The position numbers were made by a program, and so were the translations under genes. The notes under the pieces are model-generated. The model did no database searches, was not told where the DNA came from, and was given only the letters and a program-made list of their open reading frames with translations. Below, one piece after another: positions 25,949 to 35,742 of a stretch of 64,000 nt of DNA (position 1 is its first letter; the number at the start of each line of letters is the position of its first letter). Location: contig JAEZCA010000002.1 of NCBI GenBank assembly GCA_023412665.1, positions 82,294 to 146,293 of the forward strand, given 5' to 3'. Source of the DNA: Bacillota bacterium (GTDB lineage Bacteria > Bacillota > Clostridia > Acetivibrionales > DTU013).

Positions 25949-26076
25949 AGGCATAAATTAAGAACACAGGGCCAGCCAGGGGTCAAGAACACAGGGCCAG
26001 CCAGGGGTCAAGAGCACAGGGCGGCCAGGAGTCAAGAGCGCAGGACAGGCATAAATCAAGAGCACAGGGCGGCTGG
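25949..26076 (+). repeat. Degenerate ~25-bp tandem repeat after uvrB
   Basis: About five units of the type AGGGGTCAAGAGCACAGGGC (plus GGCC) run head to tail, some starting AGGCATAAATCAAGA. They are not in a gene and precede the uvrB terminator. The remaining ~145 bases up to that terminator show nothing recognisable. Confidence 0.75.
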
Positions 26077-26220
26077 ATAGTGTAAAACAGCTTATAAAAA
26101 ACAACCCAAAGCACTGACGAGTTACTCAAAAAATCTAGTTCAAAGATCGCTTGGCATACGACTTGCGTAAAATTAGATATATAGACAAACCTGTCTAGAC
26201 AAACAATGCTTCAGTATAGA

Positions 26221-26253
26221 AGAAATCTTACTTCATAGTAGGGTTTCTTTTTT
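26221..26253 (+). terminator. Rho-independent terminator after uvrB
   Basis: AGAAATCTTACT and AGTAGGGTTTCT pair (with G-U pairs) around a 4-base loop, followed by a T run. Confidence 0.7.
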
Positions 26254-26305
26254 GTTAATACATCGGCAAAATAATGAATCGATTCTTCCTAATTATTGTG
26301 CTGAG

Positions 26306-26395
26306 AAATTGGATGGTATCAATTTATTTAAATTGGATGTTTGAATTGCGAAAATTGGGCGTATAATGGTAATATAACTAAAATTGGATGGTACC
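26306..26395 (+). promoter_or_regulatory. MocR promoter flanked by two related operators
   Basis: AAATTG-N8-CAATTT (26306-26325) contains GGATGGTATCA. A second GGATGGTACCA, with palindrome ATGGTACCAT, lies at about 26384-26395. Between them are TTTGAA (26340-26345), 16 bases, and TATAAT (26362-26367). Paired sites around the promoter fit autoregulation by the MocR protein encoded next; inference. Confidence 0.6.
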
Positions 26396-26420
26396 ATTTT
26401 GGGAAAAGTGTGGGTTGCTT

Positions 26421-28268
26421 ATGGATATCAAAATTAACAGAGAAAGCGTAATACCGATTTATACACAGATATACAACGAGATCAGGGTAATGATCCTTTC
26501 GGGTGCCATGCCGGCCGGATATAAGCTGCTGCCCGAGAGAAAACTGGCAGAGAAGCTTGGAGTGAACAGAAGTACTGTCCTAAATGCGTATAGAGAGCTC
26601 AAAGCTATTGGCTTGATAGAATCTCATATTGGACAGGGAACAACAGTAGTTGATTTTAGGTCCGGAGAGACGCTGGGGTATGATGGCGGCTATATGACCG
26701 GCGTGAGAAAGCCAGGCTATGATGACAAAAGCAGAGGAATTGCCGACATAGGTAGTTCACACGGCGAAAGCGTAAGCGGCAGGGCAACAGTTGCCGGCGG
26801 AAGGCCGCCAATGGCTGATGCTATATATGACACAATGACCGGCGACAGGGAACCAGTGGCCGATAGAAGGCCGTCAATGGCTGATGCTGCGTATGACACA
26901 ATGGCCGGCGGCAGGGCACCAGTGGCTGAAGGCATGTATGGCAGAATATCTGGCGGGAGAGTGACAATAGCCGACTTTAGTGAGGGTATTTCAGGGGGTA
27001 TGGGGCATGGCAACTCTCCTATGCCGCCAATGCCCTGGGATCAGTTATTCAGTGAAAGCTCTTTGCGCATGCAGGATACAACAGTCAGGGACCTCCTTAA
27101 GCTGTCTGGAAGGAAGGACATGATACTACTTGCTGCCGGAGTAACTGTACCGGGTATAGACTCGCTGGAAGCACTTAAGCGCATACAGACGGATGTGGTC
27201 AAAAGTCATGGGCACACTGTTGTGCAGCATATGCCGGCAGATGGCTTTTATCCACTCAGGGAGAGTATCACCAAATTAATGAGCGAAAGAGGCATAAATG
27301 CAACCGCTACTGAAACAATGGTGCTGTCTGGATCTCAGCAGGGTCTTGACCTGGCGGCCAGAGCATTCATCGATCCCGGAGATGTTGTATTTGTCGAAGA
27401 ACCGACATTTTTCAGTGCTGTACATATATTCAGAGCAGCAGGCGCAAGAGTTGTCGGAGTTCCGACAGATAGCGACGGAATGCGTATAGATGTACTTTCA
27501 ATGCTGCTGAAAAGGTTTAAACCTAAGCTGATATATACCATACCTGATTTTCAGAATCCATCAGGTGCAGTAATGAGCCTTGAAAGGCGAAATGAGCTTC
27601 TGTCGCTGGCTTATAGAAATCAGATCATAATTCTGGAGGATGATCCATACGGAATGCTGAGATATGAGGGAAATGCCTTGCCTGCTCTCAAGGCAATGGA
27701 TGTGCATGATAATGTTTTATATCTCAGCACGTTTTCAAAGCTATTGTTCCCGGGGTTCAGAGTGGGCTGGATATCGGGACCGCCGCAGGTATTGCACCGC
27801 CTGACCCTTCTAAAGCAAATGGCGGATTTGCATACCAGCAGCCTGCCTCAGCTGATATTCGACCGTTTTTTACGAGAAGGTCTGATGAAAGGACATTTGG
27901 AGAAGGCAAATAAGGAAAATTGCAGAAGAAGGGATGTCATGCATGAGGAGCTTGTGGCAGCAAGGCTTGAGGGCCTGAACTGGAACAGGCCTGAGGGCGG
28001 TTTGTATCTTTGGTGCAGGATCCCCGACTCGATGCCTCAGTCCAGACTACTTTCCCGTTCTGTGGACAATGGTGTGTCGTTTGTTCCGGGAAATACTTTT
28101 TATCCCGGCAATGCTGATGGAAACTATATCAGACTGAATTTTACCTATCCGACGCCGGAACAGATCAAAGAAGGAGTCGGACGGCTGGCAAGAGCATATA
28201 ACGATGTTTTAAGAGAATATGAAAATAATGTTGCAGAATTGGATACTGCGCTTGGGCCGATTTTGTGA
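26421..28268 (+). CDS. MocR-family (GntR HTH + aminotransferase-fold) regulator
   Basis: The N-terminus is a GntR winged helix (IPIYTQIYNEIRVMILSG, LPERKLAEKLGVNRSTVLNAYREL). A fold-type I PLP domain starts at ~residue 200, with the Schiff-base lysine in LSTFSKLLFPGFRVGW and YTIPDFQNPSG. The linker is unusually long and contains three degenerate tandem blocks like GGRPPMADAIYDTM. MocR proteins sense PLP or amino compounds and control nearby genes; the adjacent aminotransferase is the obvious partner. The start at 26421 is preferred over the frame start at 26388, which lies in the operator; its ribosome site is weak. Confidence 0.88.
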   Translation: MDIKINRESVIPIYTQIYNEIRVMILSGAMPAGYKLLPERKLAEKLGVNRSTVLNAYRELKAIGLIESHIGQGTTVVDFRSGETLGYDGGYMTGVRKPGYDDKSRGIADIGSSHGESVSGRATVAGGRPPMADAIYDTMTGDREPVADRRPSMADAAYDTMAGGRAPVAEGMYGRISGGRVTIADFSEGISGGMGHGNSPMPPMPWDQLFSESSLRMQDTTVRDLLKLSGRKDMILLAAGVTVPGIDSLEALKRIQTDVVKSHGHTVVQHMPADGFYPLRESITKLMSERGINATATETMVLSGSQQGLDLAARAFIDPGDVVFVEEPTFFSAVHIFRAAGARVVGVPTDSDGMRIDVLSMLLKRFKPKLIYTIPDFQNPSGAVMSLERRNELLSLAYRNQIIILEDDPYGMLRYEGNALPALKAMDVHDNVLYLSTFSKLLFPGFRVGWISGPPQVLHRLTLLKQMADLHTSSLPQLIFDRFLREGLMKGHLEKANKENCRRRDVMHEELVAARLEGLNWNRPEGGLYLWCRIPDSMPQSRLLSRSVDNGVSFVPGNTFYPGNADGNYIRLNFTYPTPEQIKEGVGRLARAYNDVLREYENNVAELDTALGPIL

Positions 28269-28371
28269 ACTTATGCCCGTTGTAGATGGACCAGGTGGGT
28301 TCATTAGGATATGGAACGAGTTTATTTTCATAACATAAAAAGAAAAATTTCTAATATAAGGGGTGTTGAGA

Positions 28372-29556
28372 ATGATGAAATATGCAAACCGTATGGATAA
28401 TGTTAAAGCTTCCGATATAAGAGAACTTTTGAAAATAACGGACAGACCGGGCATGATATCATTTGCCGGAGGACTGCCGGCGCCGGAACTGTTTCCTGTG
28501 GAACGGCTGAAGGATGTGACGCTGAAGGTTCTCGAATCATCCGGCGCAGAGGCACTTCAATATGCCGCTACCGAAGGTTACACGCCCTTGAGGGTAAAAA
28601 TCGCTGAGCGAATGAATACAAGGTACGGCACACAGCTTACAGAAAAGAATATTCTCATAACCTGCGGTTCACAGCAGGGACTTGACTTTACCGGCAAGAT
28701 ATTTATCAACGAAGGTGATGTCGTGCTGTGTGAGAGCCCGACCTACCTTGGAGCCATAAATGCCTTTAATGCATATAAGCCCAGAATGCTGGAAGTGCCG
28801 ACTGATAATGACGGAATGCTCCTTGATAAGCTGGAATATATCCTGGACACAGTCAAAAATATCAAGCTTGTTTATACGATACCGGATTTTCAAAATCCCA
28901 GTGGCAGGTCCTGGTCAATGGAACGAAGGCGCGGTTTTATGGAACTTTTGGAGGGAAGGGATATTCCGGTACTCGAAGATTCGCCGTACAGTGAACTGCG
29001 TTTCGAGGGTGAAATGCTGCCGTCGCTGAAGTCCTTCGATAATGATGGGAATGTTATTTACCTCGGCACCTTTTCAAAGGTGTTCTGCCCCGGCATGAGG
29101 CTTGGATGGGTGGCTGCAGATGAAAGGATACTGGAAAAGTATGTACTCATCAAGCAGGGCGCTGATCTTCACTCGGCAGGGATCACCCAGCGGAATTTGT
29201 CGATGTATATGGACACATATGATCTGGACGAGGATATTAAAAAAATTCGGACAGTTTACAAGAACAGAAGAGATGCCATGCACAATGCTATTTCTGTAGA
29301 ATTTCCGGCGGGAACAAGGTTTACGCATCCGGAGGGAGGGCTTTTTACATGGGTCGAATTGGATGGCAGGATCGATACAAGGGAACTGCTTGCTGAGTGT
29401 CTGGAACACAATGTGGCATTTGTGCCGGGTGATTCCTTCTTCCCCAATGGAGGCGGCAGGAACACAATGAGACTGAATTACTCAAATATGGCTGAGGACA
29501 AGATAACAGAAGGCATTAAGCTGATAGCCGGGATAATCAGAAAAAAACTCAACTGA
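28372..29556 (+). CDS. PLP-dependent aminotransferase (2-aminoadipate/LysN-like)
   Basis: This 394-residue fold-type I aminotransferase has MISFAGGLPAPELFP, the LQYAATEGYTPLR substrate region, VYTIPDFQNPSGRSW and the PLP lysine in LGTFSKVFCPGMRLGW. This subfamily includes 2-aminoadipate and aromatic or branched-chain aminotransferases; the actual substrate cannot be read. AAGGGG lies 8 bases before ATG 28372. It follows the MocR gene by ~100 bases and shares its PLP fold, suggesting duplication and a joint regulon. Confidence 0.88.
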   Translation: MMKYANRMDNVKASDIRELLKITDRPGMISFAGGLPAPELFPVERLKDVTLKVLESSGAEALQYAATEGYTPLRVKIAERMNTRYGTQLTEKNILITCGSQQGLDFTGKIFINEGDVVLCESPTYLGAINAFNAYKPRMLEVPTDNDGMLLDKLEYILDTVKNIKLVYTIPDFQNPSGRSWSMERRRGFMELLEGRDIPVLEDSPYSELRFEGEMLPSLKSFDNDGNVIYLGTFSKVFCPGMRLGWVAADERILEKYVLIKQGADLHSAGITQRNLSMYMDTYDLDEDIKKIRTVYKNRRDAMHNAISVEFPAGTRFTHPEGGLFTWVELDGRIDTRELLAECLEHNVAFVPGDSFFPNGGGRNTMRLNYSNMAEDKITEGIKLIAGIIRKKLN

Positions 29557-29561
29557 TTTAT

Positions 29562-29601
29562 CGAACAAATGTTTGCAATTTGTAATCATATTGGATATAA
29601 T
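29562..29601 (+). promoter_or_regulatory. LexA-type SOS box overlapping the uvrA promoter
   Basis: CGAACAAATGTTTG (29562-29575) fits CGAAC-N4-GTTYG. It overlaps the -35 TTGCAA (29573-29578), which is 17 bases from TATAAT (29596-29601). Confidence 0.75.
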
Positions 29602-29712
29602 AATTGAGGAGTTAATGAGGTGATTTTCACATCAATATTTCCATTGATATGGGATAACTCATTTGGTATCATATTAGGCTGAGGTACAGCAAGGTACGGA
29701 GGAACCGGCACG

Positions 29713-29771
29713 GTGCGGCAGGAAATATACCGAAAAAGTGCGGCAGTAAATTTACCGAAAAAGTGCGGAAG
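29713..29771 (+). repeat. 25-bp tandem repeat in the uvrA leader
   Basis: GTGCGGCAGGAAATATACCG plus AAAAA (29713-29737), a near-identical second unit (29738-29762) and the start of a third (29763 on). No gene; role unknown. Confidence 0.7.
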
Positions 29772-29833
29772 AATTATAAAGCCGTATTAAAGAAACAGTG
29801 CAGGCGCTGAAATTATTGGAAAAAGGTGCAGTC

Positions 29834-32671
29834 ATGGATAAAAACAGCATTTATATCAAGGGTGCTAAAGAACACAATCTGAAGAACATAGACATTACGA
29901 TTCCAAGGGAAAAGTTTGTTGTTATAACAGGTCTGAGTGGTTCTGGGAAATCCTCGCTGGCATTCGACACAATATATGCCGAAGGACAAAGAAGATACGT
30001 TGAATCACTTTCGGCATATGCCAGACAATTCCTGGGGCAGATGGAAAAGCCGGACGTGGACTATATAGATGGATTATCTCCGGCGATATCGATAGATCAG
30101 AAAACGACAAGCAAAAATCCGAGATCCACCGTAGGAACGGTCACCGAGATATACGATTACCTGAGGCTTCTTTATGCAACGATAGGGGTACCGCATTGCC
30201 ATATCTGCGGGAAGGAGATTTCCCAGCAGACGGTTGACCAAATGGTGGACGCTGTTGCAACTCTCCCGGAAGGCACCAGGATCCAGCTTCTGGCGCCTGT
30301 TGTCAGAGGCAGGAAGGGTGAGTACCACAAGCTTATAGATGATGCACGCAAAAATGGATATGTGAGGATCCGAATAGATGGAGAAGTGCGTGATATAAAT
30401 GAAGAAATCACGTTGGATAAAAATAAGAAACACACCATTGAGATAGTTGTCGACAGGCTTGTAGTCAGACCGGACATGGAAAAAAGGCTCACCGATTCTG
30501 TTGAAACAGTGCTGCACCTGAGCGGCGGCTTGCTGGTGGTGGATGTGATAGGCGGGCAGGAACTTCTTTTCAGCCAGAATTTTGCTTGCAGCGACTGCGG
30601 TGTTAGTATTGAGGAACTGGCGCCCAGGATGTTCTCCTTCAACAATCCGTTCGGGGCATGCCAGACATGCAGCGGTCTTGGGACGCTGATGAAAATGGAC
30701 CCCGATCTGGTAATACCGGATCGGAGTAAATCACTTTTAGAGGGAGCTATCAAGGTCGGAGGCTGGAATTTCGAAAACGGCGACAGCTACTCCAGGATGT
30801 ATCTTAATGCTCTCGCTAAGCATTATGGATTCAAAACATCTACTCCTGTCAAAAAGCTGCCTGAGCATATAATCAATATCATCCTTTACGGCACGAAGGG
30901 TGAGAAGATTAAAATCGAGTATGAAAAAGACTATGGAAGCGGTTCCTTCACTGCCGCATTTGAAGGCGTCATCAATAGCATGGAGCGGCGCTACAAGGAG
31001 ACACAGTCCGATGGAATGAAGCAGTATTATGAAGAATTCATGAGCAACAATCCTTGCCCCGATTGCCACGGAGCCAGGCTTAAAAAGGAAAGCCTTGCGG
31101 TCACTGTCGGCGGGATGAATATATACAATCTGACTAGTATGCCTGTTGAAGATATCAATAATTTTTTCAGCAGACTTGACTTGTCAGAAAGAGACAGATT
31201 GATATCGCATCAGATATTGAAGGAGATAAAGGCCAGGATAGGTTTCCTTGTGGATGTGGGATTGGATTATCTTACACTCTCCAGATCGGCGTTCACTCTG
31301 TCGGGCGGAGAAGCACAGAGGATCAGGCTTGCCACACAGATCGGCTCAGGCCTGATGGGAGTATTGTATATTCTTGATGAGCCCAGTATAGGACTTCATC
31401 AGCGCGATAACGAAAGGCTTATAAAAACCTTGAGGAAGCTGAGGGATCTTGGCAATACACTGATCGTTGTAGAGCATGATGAGGATACGATGTATGCCGC
31501 CGACCATATCATCGACATGGGACCAGGCCCCGGCATCCACGGCGGTTATGTAGTGGCTGAAGGGACCATCGAAGATATAAAAAAATGCGATGAGTCGCAG
31601 ACGGGACTTTATCTCAGCGGGAAAAAGAGGATCGAGATCCCGGAAAAAAGAAGAAAACCAAATGGTAAATGGATAAAAGTAAAAGGAGCTCGGGAGAACA
31701 ACCTCAAAGATGTAGAAGCAGGTATACCGCTAGGCGTTTTTACTGCAGTCACCGGTGTTTCCGGCTCTGGAAAGAGCTCGTTGATAAATGAGATACTGTA
31801 CAAAAAGCTGGCTGCGGAACTGAACAACGCAAGGACAAAGGCGGGCGACCATGACCAGATATTAGGCATCGAGCATCTTGACAAGGTCATCGACATAGAT
31901 CAGTCACCCATCGGAAGAACACCCAGGTCAAACCCGGCGACATACACAGGTGTTTTCGACTTGATCAGGGAAGTGTTTGCCGGGACCTCAGAAGCGAAAA
32001 TGAGAGGCTACAAGTCAGGAAGATTCAGCTTCAATGTAAAGGGCGGGCGATGTGAAGCATGTTCAGGGGACGGGATCATAAAGATCGAGATGCATTTTCT
32101 GCCCGATGTTTATGTACCTTGCGAGGTCTGCAAGGGAAAACGCTACAACAGAGAGACTCTGGAGGTCAAATTCAAGGGAAAGAGCATCGCTGATGTACTG
32201 GATATGACAGTTGAGGATGCATTGGAGTACTTCAAAAATATACCGAGGATACAAAAGAAAATTGAAACACTGTATGATGTAGGTCTTGGTTATATCAAAC
32301 TTGGACAACCCTCTACCACGCTTTCGGGAGGTGAGGCTCAGAGGGTCAAGCTTGCCACCGAATTGTCAAGAAAGGCCACGGGCAGGACGCTCTATATTCT
32401 CGATGAGCCTACTACAGGACTTCATGTGGCAGACGTACACCGGCTGGTCGATATATTGCACCGTCTTGTGGATGCCGGGAATTCCGTGGTTGTCATCGAA
32501 CACAATCTGGATGTGATAAAAACGGCCGACTATATAATCGATCTGGGGCCGGAGGGAGGAAATAAAGGCGGTATGGTTGTTGCCAGCGGCACACCGGAGG
32601 AAGTAGCGGAAAATGAGAACTCATACACGGGAAATTTCTTAAAAACAATACTGACGCATTCCAAAGATTGA
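29834..32671 (+). CDS. uvrA: Excinuclease ABC subunit A (UvrA)
   Basis: The 945-residue protein has two ABC ATPase halves: Walker A GLSGSGKSS and GVSGSGKSS, signature SGGEAQRIRLA and SGGEAQRVKLA. Zinc modules are seen at CSDCG...CQTCSGLG and CEACSGDG...CEVCKGKRY. It dimerises, scans for DNA distortions and loads UvrB. ATG 29834 has AAAGGTG 6 bases upstream; the frame opens at 29798 without a site. SOS control is likely from the LexA-type box. A perfect terminator hairpin follows. Confidence 0.97.
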   Translation: MDKNSIYIKGAKEHNLKNIDITIPREKFVVITGLSGSGKSSLAFDTIYAEGQRRYVESLSAYARQFLGQMEKPDVDYIDGLSPAISIDQKTTSKNPRSTVGTVTEIYDYLRLLYATIGVPHCHICGKEISQQTVDQMVDAVATLPEGTRIQLLAPVVRGRKGEYHKLIDDARKNGYVRIRIDGEVRDINEEITLDKNKKHTIEIVVDRLVVRPDMEKRLTDSVETVLHLSGGLLVVDVIGGQELLFSQNFACSDCGVSIEELAPRMFSFNNPFGACQTCSGLGTLMKMDPDLVIPDRSKSLLEGAIKVGGWNFENGDSYSRMYLNALAKHYGFKTSTPVKKLPEHIINIILYGTKGEKIKIEYEKDYGSGSFTAAFEGVINSMERRYKETQSDGMKQYYEEFMSNNPCPDCHGARLKKESLAVTVGGMNIYNLTSMPVEDINNFFSRLDLSERDRLISHQILKEIKARIGFLVDVGLDYLTLSRSAFTLSGGEAQRIRLATQIGSGLMGVLYILDEPSIGLHQRDNERLIKTLRKLRDLGNTLIVVEHDEDTMYAADHIIDMGPGPGIHGGYVVAEGTIEDIKKCDESQTGLYLSGKKRIEIPEKRRKPNGKWIKVKGARENNLKDVEAGIPLGVFTAVTGVSGSGKSSLINEILYKKLAAELNNARTKAGDHDQILGIEHLDKVIDIDQSPIGRTPRSNPATYTGVFDLIREVFAGTSEAKMRGYKSGRFSFNVKGGRCEACSGDGIIKIEMHFLPDVYVPCEVCKGKRYNRETLEVKFKGKSIADVLDMTVEDALEYFKNIPRIQKKIETLYDVGLGYIKLGQPSTTLSGGEAQRVKLATELSRKATGRTLYILDEPTTGLHVADVHRLVDILHRLVDAGNSVVVIEHNLDVIKTADYIIDLGPEGGNKGGMVVASGTPEEVAENENSYTGNFLKTILTHSKD

Positions 32672-32712
32672 CAATTGACGGTACTGAAGTATTGAGAATT
32701 GAATAAAATTTG

Positions 32713-32742
32713 AATAAAAGCTCGATAGCTCGAGCTTTTATT
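32713..32742. terminator. Perfect 13-bp terminator hairpin
   Basis: AATAAAAGCTCGA and TCGAGCTTTTATT flank a 4-base loop. Symmetric A and T tracts let it end both uvrA and the small minus-strand gene beyond it. Confidence 0.85.
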
Positions 32743-32803
32743 CGTGATATATAGCATGGAGACTCTTTTTTCTTTACCAACACGTCCCGTATGTTTCTCC
32801 AGC

Positions 32804-32929
32804 TTACTTGGGGTCTGCAAATCCGAAGCCGCGCGGGCTTACGAACAAAAACAGGAAAACAAGAATAAAGAATAAAATGGCGCAATCATCTCTAAAGAAA
32901 TCGCCGAGAATACCTCCTCTGTCTGCCAT
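32804..32929 (-). CDS. 41-residue single-pass membrane protein
   Basis: A short frame with an excellent ribosome site (GAGGAGGTG, 8 bases before ATG 32929) encodes MADRGGILGDFFRDDC, then an uninterrupted aromatic/aliphatic membrane segment (AILFFILVFLFLFV) and a tail SPRGFGFADPK. It resembles the many tiny Gly-rich hydrophobic proteins of spore formers (YjcZ/sporulation-type), though I cannot assign a family. It converges on uvrA and shares its terminator. The remaining 425 bases up to clpE carry no visible gene; TATACT at 33077 may be part of the clpE promoter. Confidence 0.75.
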   Translation of the reverse strand: MADRGGILGDFFRDDCAILFFILVFLFLFVSPRGFGFADPK

Positions 32930-33354
32930 TAAAATAACACCTCCTCATGTTATTGCGCAATCATGATAAGCTTTTACCTATTGCTACTATAAATATATTC
33001 TTAAGACGGTAAATAGGTTACAAAATGAACGTGAAAAGACAATACTCTCAACTAGACCATGAATGTAGAATTGTGTTATACTATTTTAGCGGAAGCCCCT
33101 TTGAGGTGGTGACTGCCGGAGGCTCGGGCAGATATTAGCAAAAGACATATTGGCAATTTGATGCGTACTATATTTAAATTATACTACGCCAAGGCTTGAT
33201 ATGAAACATAAAAAACAGGGTAGAAAATAAGTGGCATGAGATTGAAAGCGCCATTTACGGACATGGATATGAGTTGAAGACAGATTATGTAATGAATGGA
33301 ATGTAGAGCATGATATACAGAGCATTATACGACATTGAAGGGAGTTGATCGACT

Positions 33355-35679
33355 GTGACCATGTGCTCGATTTGCAAGGAAAACTATGCGGTAGTTTTCA
33401 TAACAAAAATAGTGGACGGCAGGCAGACTCAGGAAGGGCTTTGTTTATCCTGCGCAAAAAAGCAGGGTATTCAGCCTGTCAACCAATTGATCGAACAGAC
33501 AGGGATGACCGAAGAGGACATAGACAATCTGAACAAGCAGATGAGCAGTCTTTTTGAAAATATGGATCCTGATCTTGGAAGCAGTACGGCAATGCCTATT
33601 GAGCCGACGGGCGGCAATAAGCAGAATCCGTTCTTCAACTTTTTAAACCGTGCATTTCCCAGAAATGAGGATGCCGCTGATAACAGCGAGCCCAAGGATC
33701 CGCCGGATGAGAAGGAAAACAAGAGCGGCACACGTACCAAGACACAAGAAAAGAAAAGCCTGAAGAAAAAGAAATTTCTTGACCAGTATGGCACGAATCT
33801 GACGGATATGGCAAAGGACGACAGGATAGACAGGGTGATAGGCAGAAACAGAGAAATTGATAGAGTCGTTCAGATATTGAACAGGAGGACAAAAAACAAT
33901 CCCGTTCTGATCGGGGAGCCCGGTGTCGGCAAAACAGCAATCGCAGAAGGGCTGGCAGTCAGAATAGCAAAACGCCAGGTCCCGGCAAAGCTAAATAATG
34001 CCGAGATTTATCTGCTGGATATGACCGGCATCGTTGCGGGCACCCAGTTCAGAGGCCAGTTTGAAAGCCGTATGAAGGGTATTATTGAAGAGGCCAAGGC
34101 GTTGGGAAATGTTATCCTTATTATTGATGAGCTGCACAACATCATGGGAGCCGGTGAGGCAGAGGGGGCAATGAATGCCGCCAACATACTCAAACCCGCG
34201 CTTTCCAGAGGTGAGATCCAGATAATAGGTGCCACTACCCTCAATGAATACCGCAAGCATATTGAAAAGGATTCTGCGCTGGAGAGAAGGTTCCAGCCTG
34301 TTTTGGTAGATGAGCCCTCTGTGGAGGATACTATAGAAATACTGAAAGGTATCAGAGATTATTATGAAAAATATCACAGGGTGAAAATAACCGACGAGGT
34401 TATCGAGGCAGCAGTACGCCTGTCTGAGAGGTATATAACCGACAGATTCATGCCGGATAAGGCTATTGATGTCATTGACGAGGCCGGATCCAGGGCAAAC
34501 CTAAAAAATACGGGACTTGTGGAACTGGAAGCATTAAAGGATGAACTCAAAAAGGTACAGGAGGAAAAGGAAAACGCAGTTTCGGCCGACTCCATCGAGG
34601 ATTATCAGAAGGCGGCGGACCTGAAGGTGCGGGAATGCAAGCTGCTGCAGGATATCAAGGACTTTGAGGACAAGAATAAGGAAGATATACTTACAGTTGA
34701 AGATGTAGCATATGTCATAGAATCCTGGACTAAAATACCTGTGCAGAAGCTGACCGAGATAGAGGCCGAAAAGCTGATGAACCTTGAGGAAAGGCTACAC
34801 AAGAGGGTTATCGGCCAGCATGCTGCAGTTGTGAGTGTTTCAAAAGCCATCAGAAGAAACCGGGCCGGTTTTAGGAAAAAGAAAAAGCCTGCGTCATTTG
34901 TATTCGTAGGACCTACCGGCGTAGGAAAGACGGAGCTTGTAAGAGCTCTTGCCGTAGAACTTTTCGAGACAGAAGAAGCGCTCATAAGGCTGGATATGTC
35001 GGAATATATGGAAAAGCATACGGTTTCCAAGCTGATCGGCTCGCCTCCGGGATATGTCGGCTATGACGACGGAGGACAGCTGACAGAAAAAATCAGGAGA
35101 AAGCCTTTTTCGGTCATACTGCTCGATGAGATAGAAAAAGCGCACCCCGATGTTTTCAACATGCTGCTTCAGATACTCGAGGACGGGCGGCTGACGGACA
35201 GCCACGGCAAAGTCGTCAGTTTTGAAAATACCATTATCATTATGACGTCAAATGCCGGTACGACACTGAAGGCTAATGGACTCGGATTCGCCAGCGATGG
35301 GTACAAGGCTCTTGAAAACAGGGTTAAGGATGTGCTGAAGGAGACCTTCAGACCTGAGTTTCTCAACAGGCTTGACGAAATCATAGTATTCACCGAGTTG
35401 AGCAAGGACGAACTCAAGCAGATAATAAGCCTGATGTTTGACGAAGTGAAGTCAGAAGCTCTGCAAAAGGGCATTGACATGAGCTTCTCGGATGCAGCCT
35501 GCGAGTTCATTCTGGAAAAGGGTTATGATCCGAAATATGGAGCAAGACCTTTGAGAAGGACGATACAGAAGTATATTGAAGATGAGTTGACCGAACAGTT
35601 TTTTGTCGGCAAGATCAAGCCAGGAACAGTTGTTACGGTAGATGCAGCGGATGGGTCCATTGTTTTCAGGAATAGCTAA
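33355..35679 (+). CDS. clpE: ClpE-type AAA+ unfoldase (HSP100)
   Basis: The N-terminus has a zinc finger (CSICK ... CLSCAKK), the mark of ClpE, in place of the ClpC double repeat. After a charged linker come AAA domain 1 (Walker A GEPGVGKT, Walker B VILIIDELHN), a UVR/M-type coiled region (~residues 395-440), and AAA domain 2 (GPTGVGKTE, LLDEIEKAHPDV) with the C-terminal D2-small domain (YGARPLRRTIQKYIED). It unfolds proteins for ClpP or refolding. The GTG at 33355 has AAGGGAG 10 bases upstream; ATG 33361 is an alternative. No clear CtsR operator was recognised. Confidence 0.92.
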   Translation: MTMCSICKENYAVVFITKIVDGRQTQEGLCLSCAKKQGIQPVNQLIEQTGMTEEDIDNLNKQMSSLFENMDPDLGSSTAMPIEPTGGNKQNPFFNFLNRAFPRNEDAADNSEPKDPPDEKENKSGTRTKTQEKKSLKKKKFLDQYGTNLTDMAKDDRIDRVIGRNREIDRVVQILNRRTKNNPVLIGEPGVGKTAIAEGLAVRIAKRQVPAKLNNAEIYLLDMTGIVAGTQFRGQFESRMKGIIEEAKALGNVILIIDELHNIMGAGEAEGAMNAANILKPALSRGEIQIIGATTLNEYRKHIEKDSALERRFQPVLVDEPSVEDTIEILKGIRDYYEKYHRVKITDEVIEAAVRLSERYITDRFMPDKAIDVIDEAGSRANLKNTGLVELEALKDELKKVQEEKENAVSADSIEDYQKAADLKVRECKLLQDIKDFEDKNKEDILTVEDVAYVIESWTKIPVQKLTEIEAEKLMNLEERLHKRVIGQHAAVVSVSKAIRRNRAGFRKKKKPASFVFVGPTGVGKTELVRALAVELFETEEALIRLDMSEYMEKHTVSKLIGSPPGYVGYDDGGQLTEKIRRKPFSVILLDEIEKAHPDVFNMLLQILEDGRLTDSHGKVVSFENTIIIMTSNAGTTLKANGLGFASDGYKALENRVKDVLKETFRPEFLNRLDEIIVFTELSKDELKQIISLMFDEVKSEALQKGIDMSFSDAACEFILEKGYDPKYGARPLRRTIQKYIEDELTEQFFVGKIKPGTVVTVDAADGSIVFRNS

Positions 35680-35720
35680 CCAGTGCGGTATGAGAATAGA
35701 AGAACTGAAGTGTACAATTT

Positions 35721-35742
35721 GGGTGTCTGTCATCAGGCACCC
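35721..35742 (+). terminator. Terminator-like hairpin after clpE
   Basis: GGGTGTCTG and CAGGCACCC around a 4-base loop, followed by ATTACTGTTTT; a moderate T tract. Confidence 0.65.
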
